Of a stretch of DNA of 64,000 nucleotides, positions 43,041-54,361 are shown one piece after another. Position 1 is the stretch's first letter. Every line of letters starts with the position of its first letter. The notes under the pieces are model-generated. The model was given only the letters and a program-made list of their open reading frames with translations, was not told the DNA's origin and made no database searches. A program made the translations under genes and the position numbers. The stretch comes from Polyporus tsugae. Its lineage: Eukaryota > Basidiomycota > Agaricomycetes > Polyporales > Polyporaceae. Where the stretch lies: positions 2,604,001 to 2,668,000 of the forward strand of contig JAHRBS010000013.1 in the NCBI GenBank assembly GCA_024305745.1, written 5' to 3'.

Positions 43041-45908
43041 CACCGTGCCCCTGTACGCGAGCAGCCTGCTCGTTCCACTGGCACCCTCAGCGACAAGCTG
43101 CGTAACCTGGCAAAGAAGCGGTTCCCTCAGTTGTTCAGCACAAAGGTATGCTATCGGGACATACCGTCTCACCGTGTCATGCACACCATTGATACGCGGG
43201 ATGCGCAGCCCATCCGTGCCCATGGTCGTCCGCACTCACCGCCTGAACACGAGGAGATTGAGACGTTTGTCGAAGAAGCTCTCAAGGATGGGCTTATCGA
43301 GCCTAGCAACTCACCCTGGTCAGCGCCAATCATCTTCGCGAAGAAGAAGGATGGGACTAACCATTTGTGCGTGGACTACCGCAGGCTGAACGACGTCACC
43401 GTTAAGAACGCGTACCCACTCCCGCGCATTGACGATACGTACCAGCACTTCCACGGTGCCAAGTTCTTCACCACGCTCGACTTGAAGTCTGGTTACTGGC
43501 AGATCCCAGTCCACCCGAACTCGCGGGACAAGACCGCCTTCGCAACGCGCTTCGGCCACTACCAGTTCCGAGTCATGGAGTTCGGATTGTGCAACGCACC
43601 AGCCACCTTCCAAAGCTTCATGAACGACTTGCTGCGGCCCTACCTCGATCAGTGCGTGACTGTCTACCTCAACAACATCGTCATCTACTCGTGCAACGAG
43701 CATGAACACGTCCTCAACATACTCAATGTCCTCGGAACCTTGAATGATGCGTATGTTGTCCTCAACGAGAAAAAGTGCGTGTTTGCTCATTCGAGCATCC
43801 TGTACTTGGGTCACATCATTTCTGACGCTGGGATTCGTCCTGATCCTGACAAGGTTAAGGCAATCCTCGACTGGCTGCGACCCGACAACATCGCGTGCAT
43901 CCGTGGGTTCCTCAATCTGGCAGGCTATTACCGTCGCTTCATCAATGCTTTTGCGCGCATTGCAAGTCCTTTGTATGATTTGTTGAAGGGTAACCCGTGC
44001 AAGGGCGCACCGGTACAATGGTCAGCTGCTTGTGATCGCGCATTCGAGACATTGAAGCGCAAGCTTACCTCATCACCCCTCCTCAGTTATCCCCGGCCAT
44101 GGCATCTATTCGTTATCGACACAGACGCGTCAGGAGACGCAATCGGCGGAATCCTTCACCAGTCCACCGATGGTTTTGAAGGGGGAGAAGACGAAGAAGC
44201 ACGCTATCAGTTTCACGATTCAAAACTCCATCCTATAGCATATGAATCACGACGAATGTCACCCACAGAACAACGTTACTCGGCACAAGAGTGCGAGATG
44301 CTTGCGATCGACTATTGCTTGCAGAAGTGGCGCGGGTACGTAGAGGGTTCGCCTATCGTCGTCTGAACGGATCACGAGAGTCTGAAGTACTTCTTCACGC
44401 AGAAGCACCTCGGTCGTCGTCTTGCTCGTTTCGCTGACAACATCGCACACTTTGATGTGCGTATCATCTACTGTCCTGGTCGGAATCAGCTCGCCGCCGA
44501 CGCACTCTCTCGCCGACCTGGAATCTCGAACACACCTGACTCCGCGACTCTCGGTCCACTCTTCGCACACCCTCTCGAATCCAAAGATCCTATTCCTGTT
44601 GCTCGCTTCAAGACCTTGGAGCACTGGCGGCAACAACTCCTCGCAAACCCATCCTCCAATCCTTCTCGTCACGGCTACTCGCTCCAGAACTCGCACCTGT
44701 GGCGCACGATCAGCAACGGCTCTGGGGACATTGTGGTACGTGTACCCACCACATTAGAGGATGCGCGCGAGCTCATTCACACCGTGCATGTCGAGATAGG
44801 CCATCTTGGGGCCCAAGCTGTCCTCGATACGCTGCGGACGCGTGCACAGGTTCCGAACGCGATGGACTTGGTCACTGACGTCGTGAAACGCTGCAACGAG
44901 TGTCAGTTCACACGGCGTGAAGCACCAGTTCCGCAGCACTTACATCCGCTCCCTCGTGTTGACGCCTTCGATTGCTGGGCCTTCGACTGGATTGGCCCGC
45001 TGCAGAAGTCTACCAAGGGTAATCAGTACATCCTGACCGCGCTCGACCACCGCTCCGACCTTCCGCACGCCACAGAGCACCCGTCTTGTTCTTACAACGG
45101 CACGCTCGAGCTCCTCCGTACACTCATCACGCAGTACGGCAAGCCGAAAGCTGTCCTCACGGACAACGGAGAAGAGTTCCTCTCATATCCCTTCCAGAAC
45201 TACCTCCACTGTCTTGACATCGAGCATCTACGCACATCTCCTTATCACCCCCAGACCAGTGGTCGACTTGACAAGTTCAACGACAACATTATGCAGACCC
45301 TCGCTCGCTTGGTGGCACCGGACTGACAGGATCGCTGGGATGAGTACTTACCTGACGCCTTGCTTGCTGCGCGCGCCCACACCAACACCTCCACCGGTTC
45401 CTCTCCCGCCTTCATGGCATATGGACGCGAGGCGCATCTCCCGAGTGAGTCCACGTACGACATCTTGCGTCGTCCACCGACCGATAACGAGATCGCGACC
45501 CTGCAGCATCAGCGCCTTGAGCGTGTCCGCAACTTGGACCATTTCCGGACAGAGGCTAACGTAAAGGGTTTGCGTCGGCTCGAGGAAGTTGCCGAGAAAC
45601 GCGAGGACACTTACAAGGATTGCGGTATCGGCATTGGCGACCTCGTCTTGCGCCGTTCGCCTGCAGCCACCAAACTTCACCCTCGATGGGACGGACCGTT
45701 CGTCGTGCATGACCTTACCGACCGAAACACCTATCAACTCCGCACGAAGAACGGGTACGTGCTACGTACCTTATACAACGCTGAACGCCTCAAGCCATAT
45801 CATCCATCCGAGCCGGAGCCCGGCCTCTGGTACTCCAGCGCCAAGCTCCAGCACCGCGACACCAAATCCCGTGTTGAGCGCGACCTTCGTGCTCACCATG
45901 TCACCTAG
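43041..45908 (+). pseudogene. Gypsy-2 pol: RT, RNase H, integrase
   Basis: Same frame as gag, broken by TGA at 44364-44366 and 45324-45326; natural stop 45906-45908. RT has AKKKDGTNHLCVDYRRLND, and the catalytic box at 43665-43676 reads YLNN in place of YLDD, so both metal-binding Asp are lost. RNase H has VIDTDASG; the first TGA lies just before TDHESLK. Integrase shows a zinc finger (CNECQFTRRE), AFDWIGPL and VLTDNGEEF, and the expected catalytic Glu position is Asp (45270-45272). The C-terminal part resembles the GPF/Y module (GPFVVHDL). No chromodomain. Confidence 0.92.
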
Positions 45909-46085
45909 CGACTGACACGTCACAGCCTGCCGAGCTTTTCTTTGTCAGCCGTATGTTCCAGTTATGCTGCCTTGAAGCACTCACTTGTACGAATATAATC
46001 CCTAATAGCAGCCAGTGGTCTCGTCAGCGCAGATGGTCGCCTCGACGACGGACTCGACAGAGCGAGTTCTGAGAAGAGGGGATGG

Positions 46086-46415
46086 TGTTAACGCAGGCTA
46101 TTGGCTCGGTAACGTTCGGTTTGCTCCTGTTTGTATCCTTCCCGTTTTGGTACTCAACGCCCGAGAAGTCCCTCGTAATCCACCGCACCCCAACTCTCCT
46201 AACGTCTCCACCTCATCCGTAGTCTCCGTAGTCCACTATACAACATAATTACTGCTATATGCGTTCAGCGCAGTCCCGAGCTCCCGCTGGAGCTATGACA
46301 TAGTTACTCGAGCTCGCATGTATATTAATGCCCTGTGCTCGCCGTGTAATGACAGATCTCCGCTCTGCTCTCACGCCCGCCGGTTCGAGCTCCAAAAGTA
46401 CAGAGCGTCACCACA
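46086..46415 (+). repeat. Gypsy-2 3' LTR
   Basis: 330 bp, preceded by a purine-rich tract GAGAAGAGGGGATGG (46071-46085) that fits second-strand priming. Confidence 0.93.
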
Positions 46416-48792
46416 AGGGAGGACCCGAAGCGCGCAGCGCGAGCTCGAAGCGGTCTGGCACGACAGGCAAACCACCTTCAATTTCCCCCAGAGGAGATGG
46501 GCAAGAAATGGCGAGGAGACATTAAACATATAATATCCTTTGTTTTGTTGGCACTTAGGCCTGAAACAGCCGATATTATACGTACCGCACCCATTTCCCG
46601 CCTATATCCTCCCCAAGGACAAAGGAGGCTTGCCCGGCACCGTGCCGCCGCATGGTCACTGGCCTGAAGCAGGAATGTCACTCACAGGTTTTTTTTACCA
46701 GGCTTCCAGTGCACCTCGGGACTGCGTGTCCTAGAGGCTAGCCCCCTCATTGCGCATACCGGGAGATTTTGGGAGTGAGAACCCCTCAGGGAATTGGCAT
46801 TATTAACTGCTCTCAGGCTTATCTTTATAGAGACTACATCCATTGCTCCCCCAAACATTAGTGCGTAACGGGCACTGAACGGGCTTGGCTGATCCACACC
46901 GGGTGCAACAGGCAAATAGTTGGTGCCACCAGTGTGTGTAGATATTACACTGGCTCACTGGGTGTGCATCGGGCGCAGCTGGACATGTGTGTGCAATGGG
47001 TAGCCTCTTGAGGACCACCATGACCCCGGGTGTAGTTCAGGTTTACCAGTACACATTAATGAGTGTACGGGGCGTAAGGAGCTCAAAGCAGCCATTTGAA
47101 CTGTTTGGATTCAACTGTATATTGAATTCCGGCTCGTTGTGAGCTGCGGAGCCCGAGGCAAAGCATGGTAAACCCATGGGTAACAGCTGAGGGTAATAAG
47201 GACATAAAGGCGGGTTGTTTTACTCTTGAGTTTTTCACGCTGAGCCGAAGGCGAAGCAATTTAGCGTGGCAAAGCCACGGGTCAAAACAAACTAGTGGGG
47301 ACCGGCAACCTCTCCAACGAAAGTGTCCAGGTTATGTAATGTTAGCGCCTTAATCCATCTCGCCTGTTCCCTCCCGTGACTCGCTTGCGGTGTCCATTGT
47401 GATCTAAGCGAGCTCTCGCCGAGTTAGAATCTAAACTCCGCCAACGATACGATGGTCAAAGCAAGGTATCCAGCCTGAGGACTCGGAAGGTGAAAATGTC
47501 CGACATTAAGGGTGCTGCCTATCTATATGCCACGGCAGCTGTATACTAATGGTGAGACGAAGAGACGAAGCGGACAGAGCGCGACCAGATGATCGAGAAG
47601 TCAACCATACATGGTGCGCCTGTTAAGCCGCTCGCCATGATGAAGTTATATGAAAGGATTTAAGAGCAAGACCAAAGGGAGAAATGTGCGGAACCTCGGG
47701 AGTGCCGAGTGTATGATGGATATGATATCCTTAGGCTCGGGGGTAGTAGTGGCACCTGTCATCCACACAAGCCGTCACCGTCCTGCTGCCGCAGTCTCCG
47801 AGTCGCAAACTTGCACATCCTCGCTTTGAACTGTCCGAGCGACTCCGAGGTGAGTGGGGTTATATAGTTTTTCTCTGGAGCTTTCTGATTTGGTCACGCT
47901 AGGTTGGATCTCTCCGACTAGAGCATCCCCGCGCTGCTCTTCCCGGCGGCGGCTACTGCAGACCTTTGGCCCGGCTTGCAGTCAGTCCTTGTGCTCGGGT
48001 CATGCGCGCCTAGACCAGCGCTTCCGCACCGTCCACTGCCAATGCATGTTTTGCAAGTTGAGGCTTCACATTCCCTGTACCTCTCAATGGACCACATGAA
48101 TAGGTAGAGAGTGCAATAATATTTCGATCTGTGGGAACACATGTGCACACAGAACAATGGATGAAAAAATAAGGTGAGCAGTTCATCGACTAAGACTACT
48201 AAATGGCCCTGCGGTGAAATTCCAATCCCACAGAATGATTCAGCCCTACCTTCCGGACCCAGATCAGAAAAAATAAGGGCTTCATGTGTGCTGTAACCCC
48301 TCAAGTCGATTTCGAGCCGCTTGGACTGAGCGCTACTCAAGTTCTTGAGCCAACTTTCGCTCTTATCTTTCGTCGGAGAATGAATTCGACAATCTCTACA
48401 CCACTCGGCTCCTGATCGCACGTTTTTGGGACCAAATAGCCGTGGACGCGCGCTTGGAATTTCTCCCCTAGCGTTGCCGGTCCCCAAAACTAGTACGACT
48501 AGGGACGGCAATTGGCGCGCGTTGCTCACTGCAATTACGTAATATTTGTCGTCTGGCTCCTCACATCGTCACCCTCATCATCGACGTCCTACCGAGGTTT
48601 GCTCAGCTATGTCTATGTGCCCGTGCTGTTGATCGAGCTGCGTTATAGCCTTGCTTGTGACGACCCTGCTGCAGACCAAACGTTTGCTCTGGCGTCACCA
48701 TCCTTGTTGCCTCCGGGATCATATCTCCACTGCTCCATTGAGGACTTTGTGCGAGTGTTGCGCCTAAAGACGCTCAATGCACTTCGAGCGGA
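46416..48792. other. 2.4-kb stretch without a supported gene
   Basis: Short frames only. The part from about 46,540 to 47,350 is less GC-rich than the genes around it and has many small inverted words (such as GCCGAAGGCGAAGC), but no ORF, RT, tRNA or rRNA is recognisable. The minus-strand frame at 47918-48529 (203 codons) has no motif, splice partner or biased codon use that would support it. It may include remnants of older insertions. Confidence 0.4.
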
Positions 48793-50410
48793 ATGGCGAC
48801 GATGGACTACGTTGATGTTCCTTCATATGCGACTCGTCTGCGCTCAGGTCAGAGTCATGACATCCGCCCCGCCCCCAAGGTCGTCACCTCCCTCCCTCGT
48901 CCGGAACACTCCCCCATTGCGGCTTCACCTTCGACCTCTCAACCGATGTCTCCTGCTAAAGCAACGTCGAACCTGACGTCTATGCTCATTTCATCCGCGT
49001 TACAGCTACCTGCCAATGCACCCGCTGCACCTCGTGCTCAAGGCAAAGGCGGGCCACGGCTGCTTTCCAACAAGGACACACTCTCGCTCCCCATAACCAC
49101 TGTCAACTTCAAGCGATTTGTGTCGAAGAGTGGTCCAATTTTCTGGGTCCAGGATAGGGTGGAAGAGATCGTGTTGTGGAAGAAGGGTTCGAAGTACACG
49201 CTGGTGTGGATGGCTGCCTATGCGTTCATTTGTGCGTGCATTTTAATTACTGTCCTGAATATCGCTCACCTCGCCGTAGGCTACTTCCCCCGACTTGTAC
49301 TACTCCTACCGCACGCTATAGTCCTCGGCGTCTTACTCGCGACTCATCCATCTCTCAAGAGTCGAGCAGGAGCGGATACACCATCACCGAAGTTCGCGCA
49401 ATCCGCACCCCCAAGCCAAACCGGCGAGGGTAGCGTTGATTACTTGGCAAATCTCCAGGCTATTCAGAACCTCATGGGAGCTGTGTGAGTCCATTCATAC
49501 TACCGAGTATCCGCATATATTCACCATGTACGCGTCTCCCAGTTCGGATGGCTACGACGTCGTCGTCCAGCTCGTGCCCTACTTGACGTACTCGTCATCA
49601 TATACCAGCCTTATCCTCTCGTTCGCCTTGGTATCCTTTTTGGCTTTGATCCCTCTCGTCAACATGATCCCCATGGGGACGACGTGTCTTGTGATCGGCC
49701 TCCTCCCGTTCTTCGTGACGCATCCTTTCACACAACACACGCTCTTCCCTATCCTCCGATCCTCTGGTGCTATGCTCAACTCGTTGCAAGAGCGCGCACT
49801 GCGGTTTATCGACAATGACAAACTAGAAGACAAGCACTGGCGCACAGAGCTCCGCGAGGTCGAATTATGGGAGAACGAGCGTTGGGTACGCCGGGCGAGT
49901 AGTCCTCCTGACGATCCTACGAAAGCGGAGGGCACGTGGGCCAAGAACAACCTAAAGCTTGGTGAGCGCAAAGCGTGGACGCGCGGCCGTGATGGCTGGA
50001 GTGGTGTCGCGGATGATGGTAGCGGGGAAGTGAGGTACGCATGTTCCAAACGCTCGTCCTTTGTGCTGTAGGATGGGCGCATACTGATACGTGCTCTCGG
50101 GCAGCAGCAACCTCACATTCTCGCTGTCCCCAGGCTGGTTCTTTGTCGAAACCGAGGATTGGAGACCCGACTTGGGAGGATCTTGGGTTCTATTGGAAGG
50201 TGCAGATGAGAGTAAGCCGGCTGAGCCCGTCATGTTCGCCACTTTTCTAATAAGCACTCATAACGCTCCACAGGTGGCTGGGTCTATACCAACGATACTT
50301 GGCTCTACCCCCACGCCCATCCACTCGAAGACTGGATGATGGGTGGGGGTATGACTAGACGAAGACGTTGGACAAGGCGAATATACTACAGTCCGGAGAC
50401 TCCCGCGTAA
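48793..50410 (+). CDS. Peroxisomal integral membrane protein of the Pex24/Pex28-32 family with DysF domain
   Basis: Five exons: 48793-49231, 49280-49484, 49543-50034, 50105-50211, 50274-50410; 459 residues. Residues 1-95 are Ser/Pro-rich. Membrane segments follow: LVWMAAYAFICYFPRLVLLLPHAIVLGVLL and, after a loop, SLILSFALVSFLALIPLVN and TTCLVIGLLPFFV. The C-terminus is a DysF module with the Trp-rich repeats typical of it (GWFFVETEDWRPDL, GWVYTNDTWLYP, RRRRWTRRIYY). Yeast relatives sit in the endoplasmic reticulum or peroxisome membrane and control peroxisome number and size. The fourth exon has a tandem acceptor (CAGCAG), so one Ser more or less is possible. Confidence 0.88.
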
Positions 50411-50841
50411 TTTAGCGTACCAATGGTTACTTAACGTCCACATCTGCCGCCAGTCCCTCCTGTCACGGAAAATGGGGAAAAGATGGACATGAAAGTCTGG
50501 ATCTGCCTGACCCCAAGCCCCATAGTGGACATGCCTTCCGCGATATGGTCGCAAGGTCGGGTACGCATCATTCCTCATCCTCATCCAGAATACCTTTCTC
50601 GCTCCTTTGCTTCAAGAACTCAGGTGTTCTGTGCTATTGCGAGTTGCCAGTATACACATACTTTGTCATGTGGGAGTTCAAAGTACGTGATGTCATGGAA
50701 GACGGGCCGGAAGCAGACCGATAAACGTGTCGGGATGGGACAGTTGATCTAGGTATTTGAGCCTGTCTGCGAGTTTCTGAGGCTTGCTCACGGACTGCCC
50801 GTGACTTTGGTTTGGTTTGAACTTGCCACAGGCAGACAAGC
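50411..50841. other. Intergenic 5' of LINE-C
   Basis: No gene supported. The end carries the left copy of the LINE-C target duplication (50842-50856). Confidence 0.5.
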
Positions 50842-50853
50842 GACACCTGCGGC

Positions 50854-53757
50854 ATGAAGCCGCACAAACCCGACTACTCCAAGCTGAAGGCCTACCGGCC
50901 CATCGTCCTGCTTAGCTGCACGGCGAAATGGCTGGAAAAAACCATCAACAACCGGATGCAGTTCGACTGCCACAAACACGGCATCTTACACCCCTGCCAG
51001 TTCGGCAGCGCATGGCAGAAGTCCACGGTCGACGCCGTCACGTTCCTTACCACACACATACGCAATGGATGGAAACAGAAACAGGTCACGTCGATGCTCG
51101 GCTTCGACGTGGCCCAATTCTACCCATCCATCAATCACGACTTGCTCATCAGTATACTGCGTCGCGGCGGTTTCAATGACAAGTTCTGCACATTCATGCA
51201 CGCGTACTTCGCACCGCGAAGGTCTTCGTTCCGGTTCGGAAACGCGGAATCACCCGAGTTCGAATGCCCGAAAGTGGGTTGCGGCCAGGGCTCGTCCCTG
51301 TCTTCCACATGCTCGGCCATATACATCGCACCCGTCCTCCACAAGGTTGCGGGCACCACCGTGACGGAGAAGTACGGTCGGGGCCACGCACTCCAATTCT
51401 ACGTGGACGACGGCAACCTCATCGCAACGTCCGGGTCAACCATCGCGAACAACTACCTCCTCGCCAAAATGTACGGCGTCATGGAGGAGCAACTCACACG
51501 TCTCGGCCTTGTCATCGAACACGAAAAGGACGAGCTTATCCATTTCACACTACCGCGCAAGCGGACAAACCTCTCCCCAGCCGAGCACCTTGCGGCGTTT
51601 CGCCCGCTCGACCTCAACGCAGGTCCCTGGACGCACGACAACCCGCTCGCAGCGTCTAGCTGCGTCAAACACCTCGGCTTCTTACTAGAACCTGACCTCT
51701 CATTCCGAGAACACATCCGATTTTACGCCAAGAAAGGCAACACCGCCGCATTAGCGTATCGCATGCTAGGCACATCCGTGCGTGGTCTGTCGCCCATGCA
51801 GCGACGCACGCTGTACGTTTCCTGCATCCTCCCCATTCTCACGTACGGGTCTCCGGTGTGGTATCGCCCTGTAAAGGGGGCGACCCTCATCCAACCCCTC
51901 AAAGTCATGCAGAACGTCGCCTGCCGCTGGATTACAGGCACGTTCAAGACCACACCCACAGGCATTCTACCCGTTCTTGCGGGAATCATGCCCATTCATC
52001 ACCACCTCCAAAAACTGCGCGTGCGATCGATTCTTCGCATCCACACACTGATGGCCACCCACCCCCTCAGAGCGCTGTTTCCCAACATGTACGAACGATC
52101 GGCGCTTTCGCCATACATACGCTTCGCGCTCCCGGCCACAAAACCAGCGAGCGGCGACTACCAGGCGGGCATCACGTCGAAGAACGATGCTTTCCACCAA
52201 ACGTGGGATCGCGGCGGCGGAGACGTCCGCCACGATCCTGACGCCCCGGCATGCACATACGCCTACGACCCACTCGACCGGGAATGCCGCCCCGGCGATC
52301 GCGTTTCCGACGTCTTTGCGGATCGTATCACACTGCATCTCGCACATCCCAAGAAGAGCGACGACGACGCCCTACAGAAGTGGATTACAGAGACCCTCAC
52401 ACCACGCATCGACAAGGCAATGGACGACCCCGACTGCCTCGTCTTCTTCACAGACGGATCCGCCACGAGCCTAGGAGGCTCCGGCTCGGGCGGATACATC
52501 ATGTACCACCGCCACCAACGCGTAGACTCGAACGCCGCATGGTTCGGACGGGGTTTCTCATACGACATGGAGAAGCTCGCCTTTTCGTGGGCGCTCGTCG
52601 AGGGCGCCGCCAACACGCTAGGCGCGCGACACATCTTCATCTTCACCGACTCAGAATCACTGGGAAAGGCCTTCCTCGACGTCAAAGATGGAAACGCCGC
52701 TTCTCTTCACATCGCACGGACACTACGGACCTGGTTTGAGCGGTCACCAGCACACCAACTCAGCGTGTCGTACGTACCAGGACATTCTGGGGTCCCGGGC
52801 AACGAAGCCATCGACGAGCTCGTTGGCGCCGTCAAGAACCCATCATACGCGGAAATCGAGGTTATTCCCACCTCGTACGCCTACCTACGAGCCAAGATCA
52901 CGCGCGACATAGTCGAGGCGGATCTCCGGTCACGAATACACCCGCAAAAGCCGTACGAACTCGCCAGCCACATGGGCCGCAACATACCCAAAGGCCGGGT
53001 CACGCACATCATACAGAAACTAACACACGTGTCCAAGCAATCCCCCATCCGCCGATGGAAGCGAATGGGCATAAACCGGTTGTCGCGATTCTTCCGCGCC
53101 ATCACCGGCCACGCACCCACAGGCAAATACCGCATGCAAATGCGCGAGAAACACCAGGAACCCACGTTCTGCCCCTGCGGCTACAACCCAGCGGCCGACC
53201 CCGGCACACACGCGATACAGGACCTCGAGCACATCCTTGTTGAATGTCCTTTCTACTACCGCAGGCCAGTCGACGTCTTCAATGGCGTTCCCACTGTGCC
53301 CGAGTACCTGAATGAGCTCGACCCCTTTCCGCTCATTCTACAATTTCTTCTGGACAACCCCACCGCCTTCACTTTCGAGGAAGTGCCGGAGAGCCCAAAC
53401 CTGGAAGACAAGGCATACTACCTGCACCACCACGCGGGGACCGCGGCTTGGATCCTCTTTCAAGAGGACCCGACTGCGTTCCTGCTAGGCCTGCCTAGCG
53501 GATTTCCGTTCACACGCGACCCTGATAACGTCGCCGCTGACGACTTCATCAGGACCTTCTATGACGACCTCGCGGCTTACAAGCCATGGGCCACACACGC
53601 ACTGAACCTGCGGATCTTGCAACCTCTCGTTGCCGGAAACACACGCAAGTATACCAGCGCACTAGAGGCGCTCGGACGCTTCGACGTCCTAGCCGACCCA
53701 TCTCGCCGTTCCCAGACGGACCAGTCTGGCTCTCACTCGTCGGGCCGCGCGGCTTAA
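50854..53757 (+). CDS. LINE-C RT-RNase H protein, N-terminally truncated, frame open
   Basis: 967 codons without a stop. In LINE-B the corresponding residues are preceded by more RT sequence, so the ATG at 50854 is not native: it belongs to the host target duplication. Order: RT palm with GFDVAQFYPSINH and FYVDD (near residues 182-186), thumb and connection, RNase H with FFTDGS (about 533), FTDSES (about 595) and YVPGHSGVPGNEA, then a C-terminal Cys/His cluster (FCPCGYN, HILVECPFYYRRP). RT and RNase H motifs look intact. It would not initiate TPRT alone because the endonuclease is missing. Confidence 0.9.
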   Translation: MKPHKPDYSKLKAYRPIVLLSCTAKWLEKTINNRMQFDCHKHGILHPCQFGSAWQKSTVDAVTFLTTHIRNGWKQKQVTSMLGFDVAQFYPSINHDLLISILRRGGFNDKFCTFMHAYFAPRRSSFRFGNAESPEFECPKVGCGQGSSLSSTCSAIYIAPVLHKVAGTTVTEKYGRGHALQFYVDDGNLIATSGSTIANNYLLAKMYGVMEEQLTRLGLVIEHEKDELIHFTLPRKRTNLSPAEHLAAFRPLDLNAGPWTHDNPLAASSCVKHLGFLLEPDLSFREHIRFYAKKGNTAALAYRMLGTSVRGLSPMQRRTLYVSCILPILTYGSPVWYRPVKGATLIQPLKVMQNVACRWITGTFKTTPTGILPVLAGIMPIHHHLQKLRVRSILRIHTLMATHPLRALFPNMYERSALSPYIRFALPATKPASGDYQAGITSKNDAFHQTWDRGGGDVRHDPDAPACTYAYDPLDRECRPGDRVSDVFADRITLHLAHPKKSDDDALQKWITETLTPRIDKAMDDPDCLVFFTDGSATSLGGSGSGGYIMYHRHQRVDSNAAWFGRGFSYDMEKLAFSWALVEGAANTLGARHIFIFTDSESLGKAFLDVKDGNAASLHIARTLRTWFERSPAHQLSVSYVPGHSGVPGNEAIDELVGAVKNPSYAEIEVIPTSYAYLRAKITRDIVEADLRSRIHPQKPYELASHMGRNIPKGRVTHIIQKLTHVSKQSPIRRWKRMGINRLSRFFRAITGHAPTGKYRMQMREKHQEPTFCPCGYNPAADPGTHAIQDLEHILVECPFYYRRPVDVFNGVPTVPEYLNELDPFPLILQFLLDNPTAFTFEEVPESPNLEDKAYYLHHHAGTAAWILFQEDPTAFLLGLPSGFPFTRDPDNVAADDFIRTFYDDLAAYKPWATHALNLRILQPLVAGNTRKYTSALEALGRFDVLADPSRRSQTDQSGSHSSGRAA

Positions 53758-53783
53758 CTGTGGTCAGCCGCACGGCCCCCCTA

Positions 53784-53806
53784 CCACTCCTGGCCTCCGG
53801 CCGTGG
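53784..53806 (+). repeat. Conserved LINE 3'-tail stem-loop
   Basis: CCAC-TCCT-GGCC-TCC-GGCC-GTGG: the outer CCAC/GTGG and inner GGCC/GGCC arms pair around a 3-nt loop with a TCCT bulge. The same 23-mer (TTC or TCC loop) is in the 3' tails of A (649-671), LINE-B (2466-2488) and A' (13403-13425), all minus strand. A 3' hairpin bound by the RT is known for several LINE/SINE pairs; that role here is inferred. Confidence 0.7.
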
Positions 53807-53958
53807 TCCTACCTGCGCGACCAGCGCATTGCGTCAAACCGAACGTAGGATACCGGGAAACTTGCCGCTACTTGTTACATGAGCACACCATGTATTGTAG
53901 TCAGACATCCCGAGATTTTAAAAAAAAAAAAAAAAAAAAAAAAGACACCTGCGGCATG

Positions 53959-54361
53959 CGCCACTACGCAGAGGCGCAGTTCCGGCCCCCGAGAATCGGT
54001 TACGTAACCACAGAAGCTGCCTAGGGGACATAGTATGTATGACATTGTGCAGATAACCTTCGTCCGTGGTACGTAATTCGACTCATGCCTACCTGTCGGT
54101 GATCTCACGCGATTACGCGAAGGACGATATCGCCGGATCTGCAGATGATTTTACTGTTCATTCCTCGATTTCCATGGACTCCAGTCGCAATTCTAACGAA
54201 GGTCGCCGGAGCATCTGTCCAAGCGATGAAGGTCTCCACGGATCCTCAGGGGCGCACTTTGGCCGTGAGAGACGCTCAGTTCGCGTGTGGGATGCGGGAC
54301 ATGGTTCCTATATAATGCGGATGACTTATCCTTTCAATCTCTCCCAGGCAGCGTCGTCTTC
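53959..54361 (+). promoter_or_regulatory. Upstream region of P450-A with TATA box
   Basis: TATATAA at 54309-54315 lies 47 nt before the ATG. The region begins at the end of LINE-C. No other motif is clear. Confidence 0.5.

Larger units (their letters stand above)
40485..46415 (+). mobile_element. Gypsy-2: Ty3/gypsy element with 330-bp LTRs
   Basis: TGTTAACG...CACCACA LTRs at both ends; AGGG precedes the left end (40481-40484) and follows the right end (46416-46419), a 4-bp match with one mismatch if five bases are counted. Gag, protease, RT, RNase H and integrase are present in this order, in one frame, without a chromodomain. It is unrelated in detail to gypsy-1. The two LTRs differ at about four positions, all transitions, indicating a fairly recent insertion, yet the coding part is dead (three nonsense codons and a lost RT active site). 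Confidence 0.93.
50842..53958 (+). mobile_element. LINE-C, 5'-truncated non-LTR retrotransposon with 15-bp target duplication
   Basis: GACACCTGCGGCATG occurs at 50842-50856 and again at 53944-53958, just after a poly(A) of about 22 nt (53922-53943). The element body (50857-53943) contains the RT-RNase H reading frame and a 3' tail shared with LINE-B, A and A'. It lacks ORF1, endonuclease and the first part of the RT region and begins mid-frame, a normal result of incomplete reverse transcription. Confidence 0.95.

Noticed and set aside
46540..47350. Possible mitochondrial insertion (NUMT) or organelle intron
   Set aside because: GC content is only moderately lower than the neighbours and no mitochondrial gene, group I or group II core could be identified.
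47918..48529. 203-codon minus-strand frame
   Set aside because: No motif, partner exon or codon bias; flanking sequence is non-coding in character.
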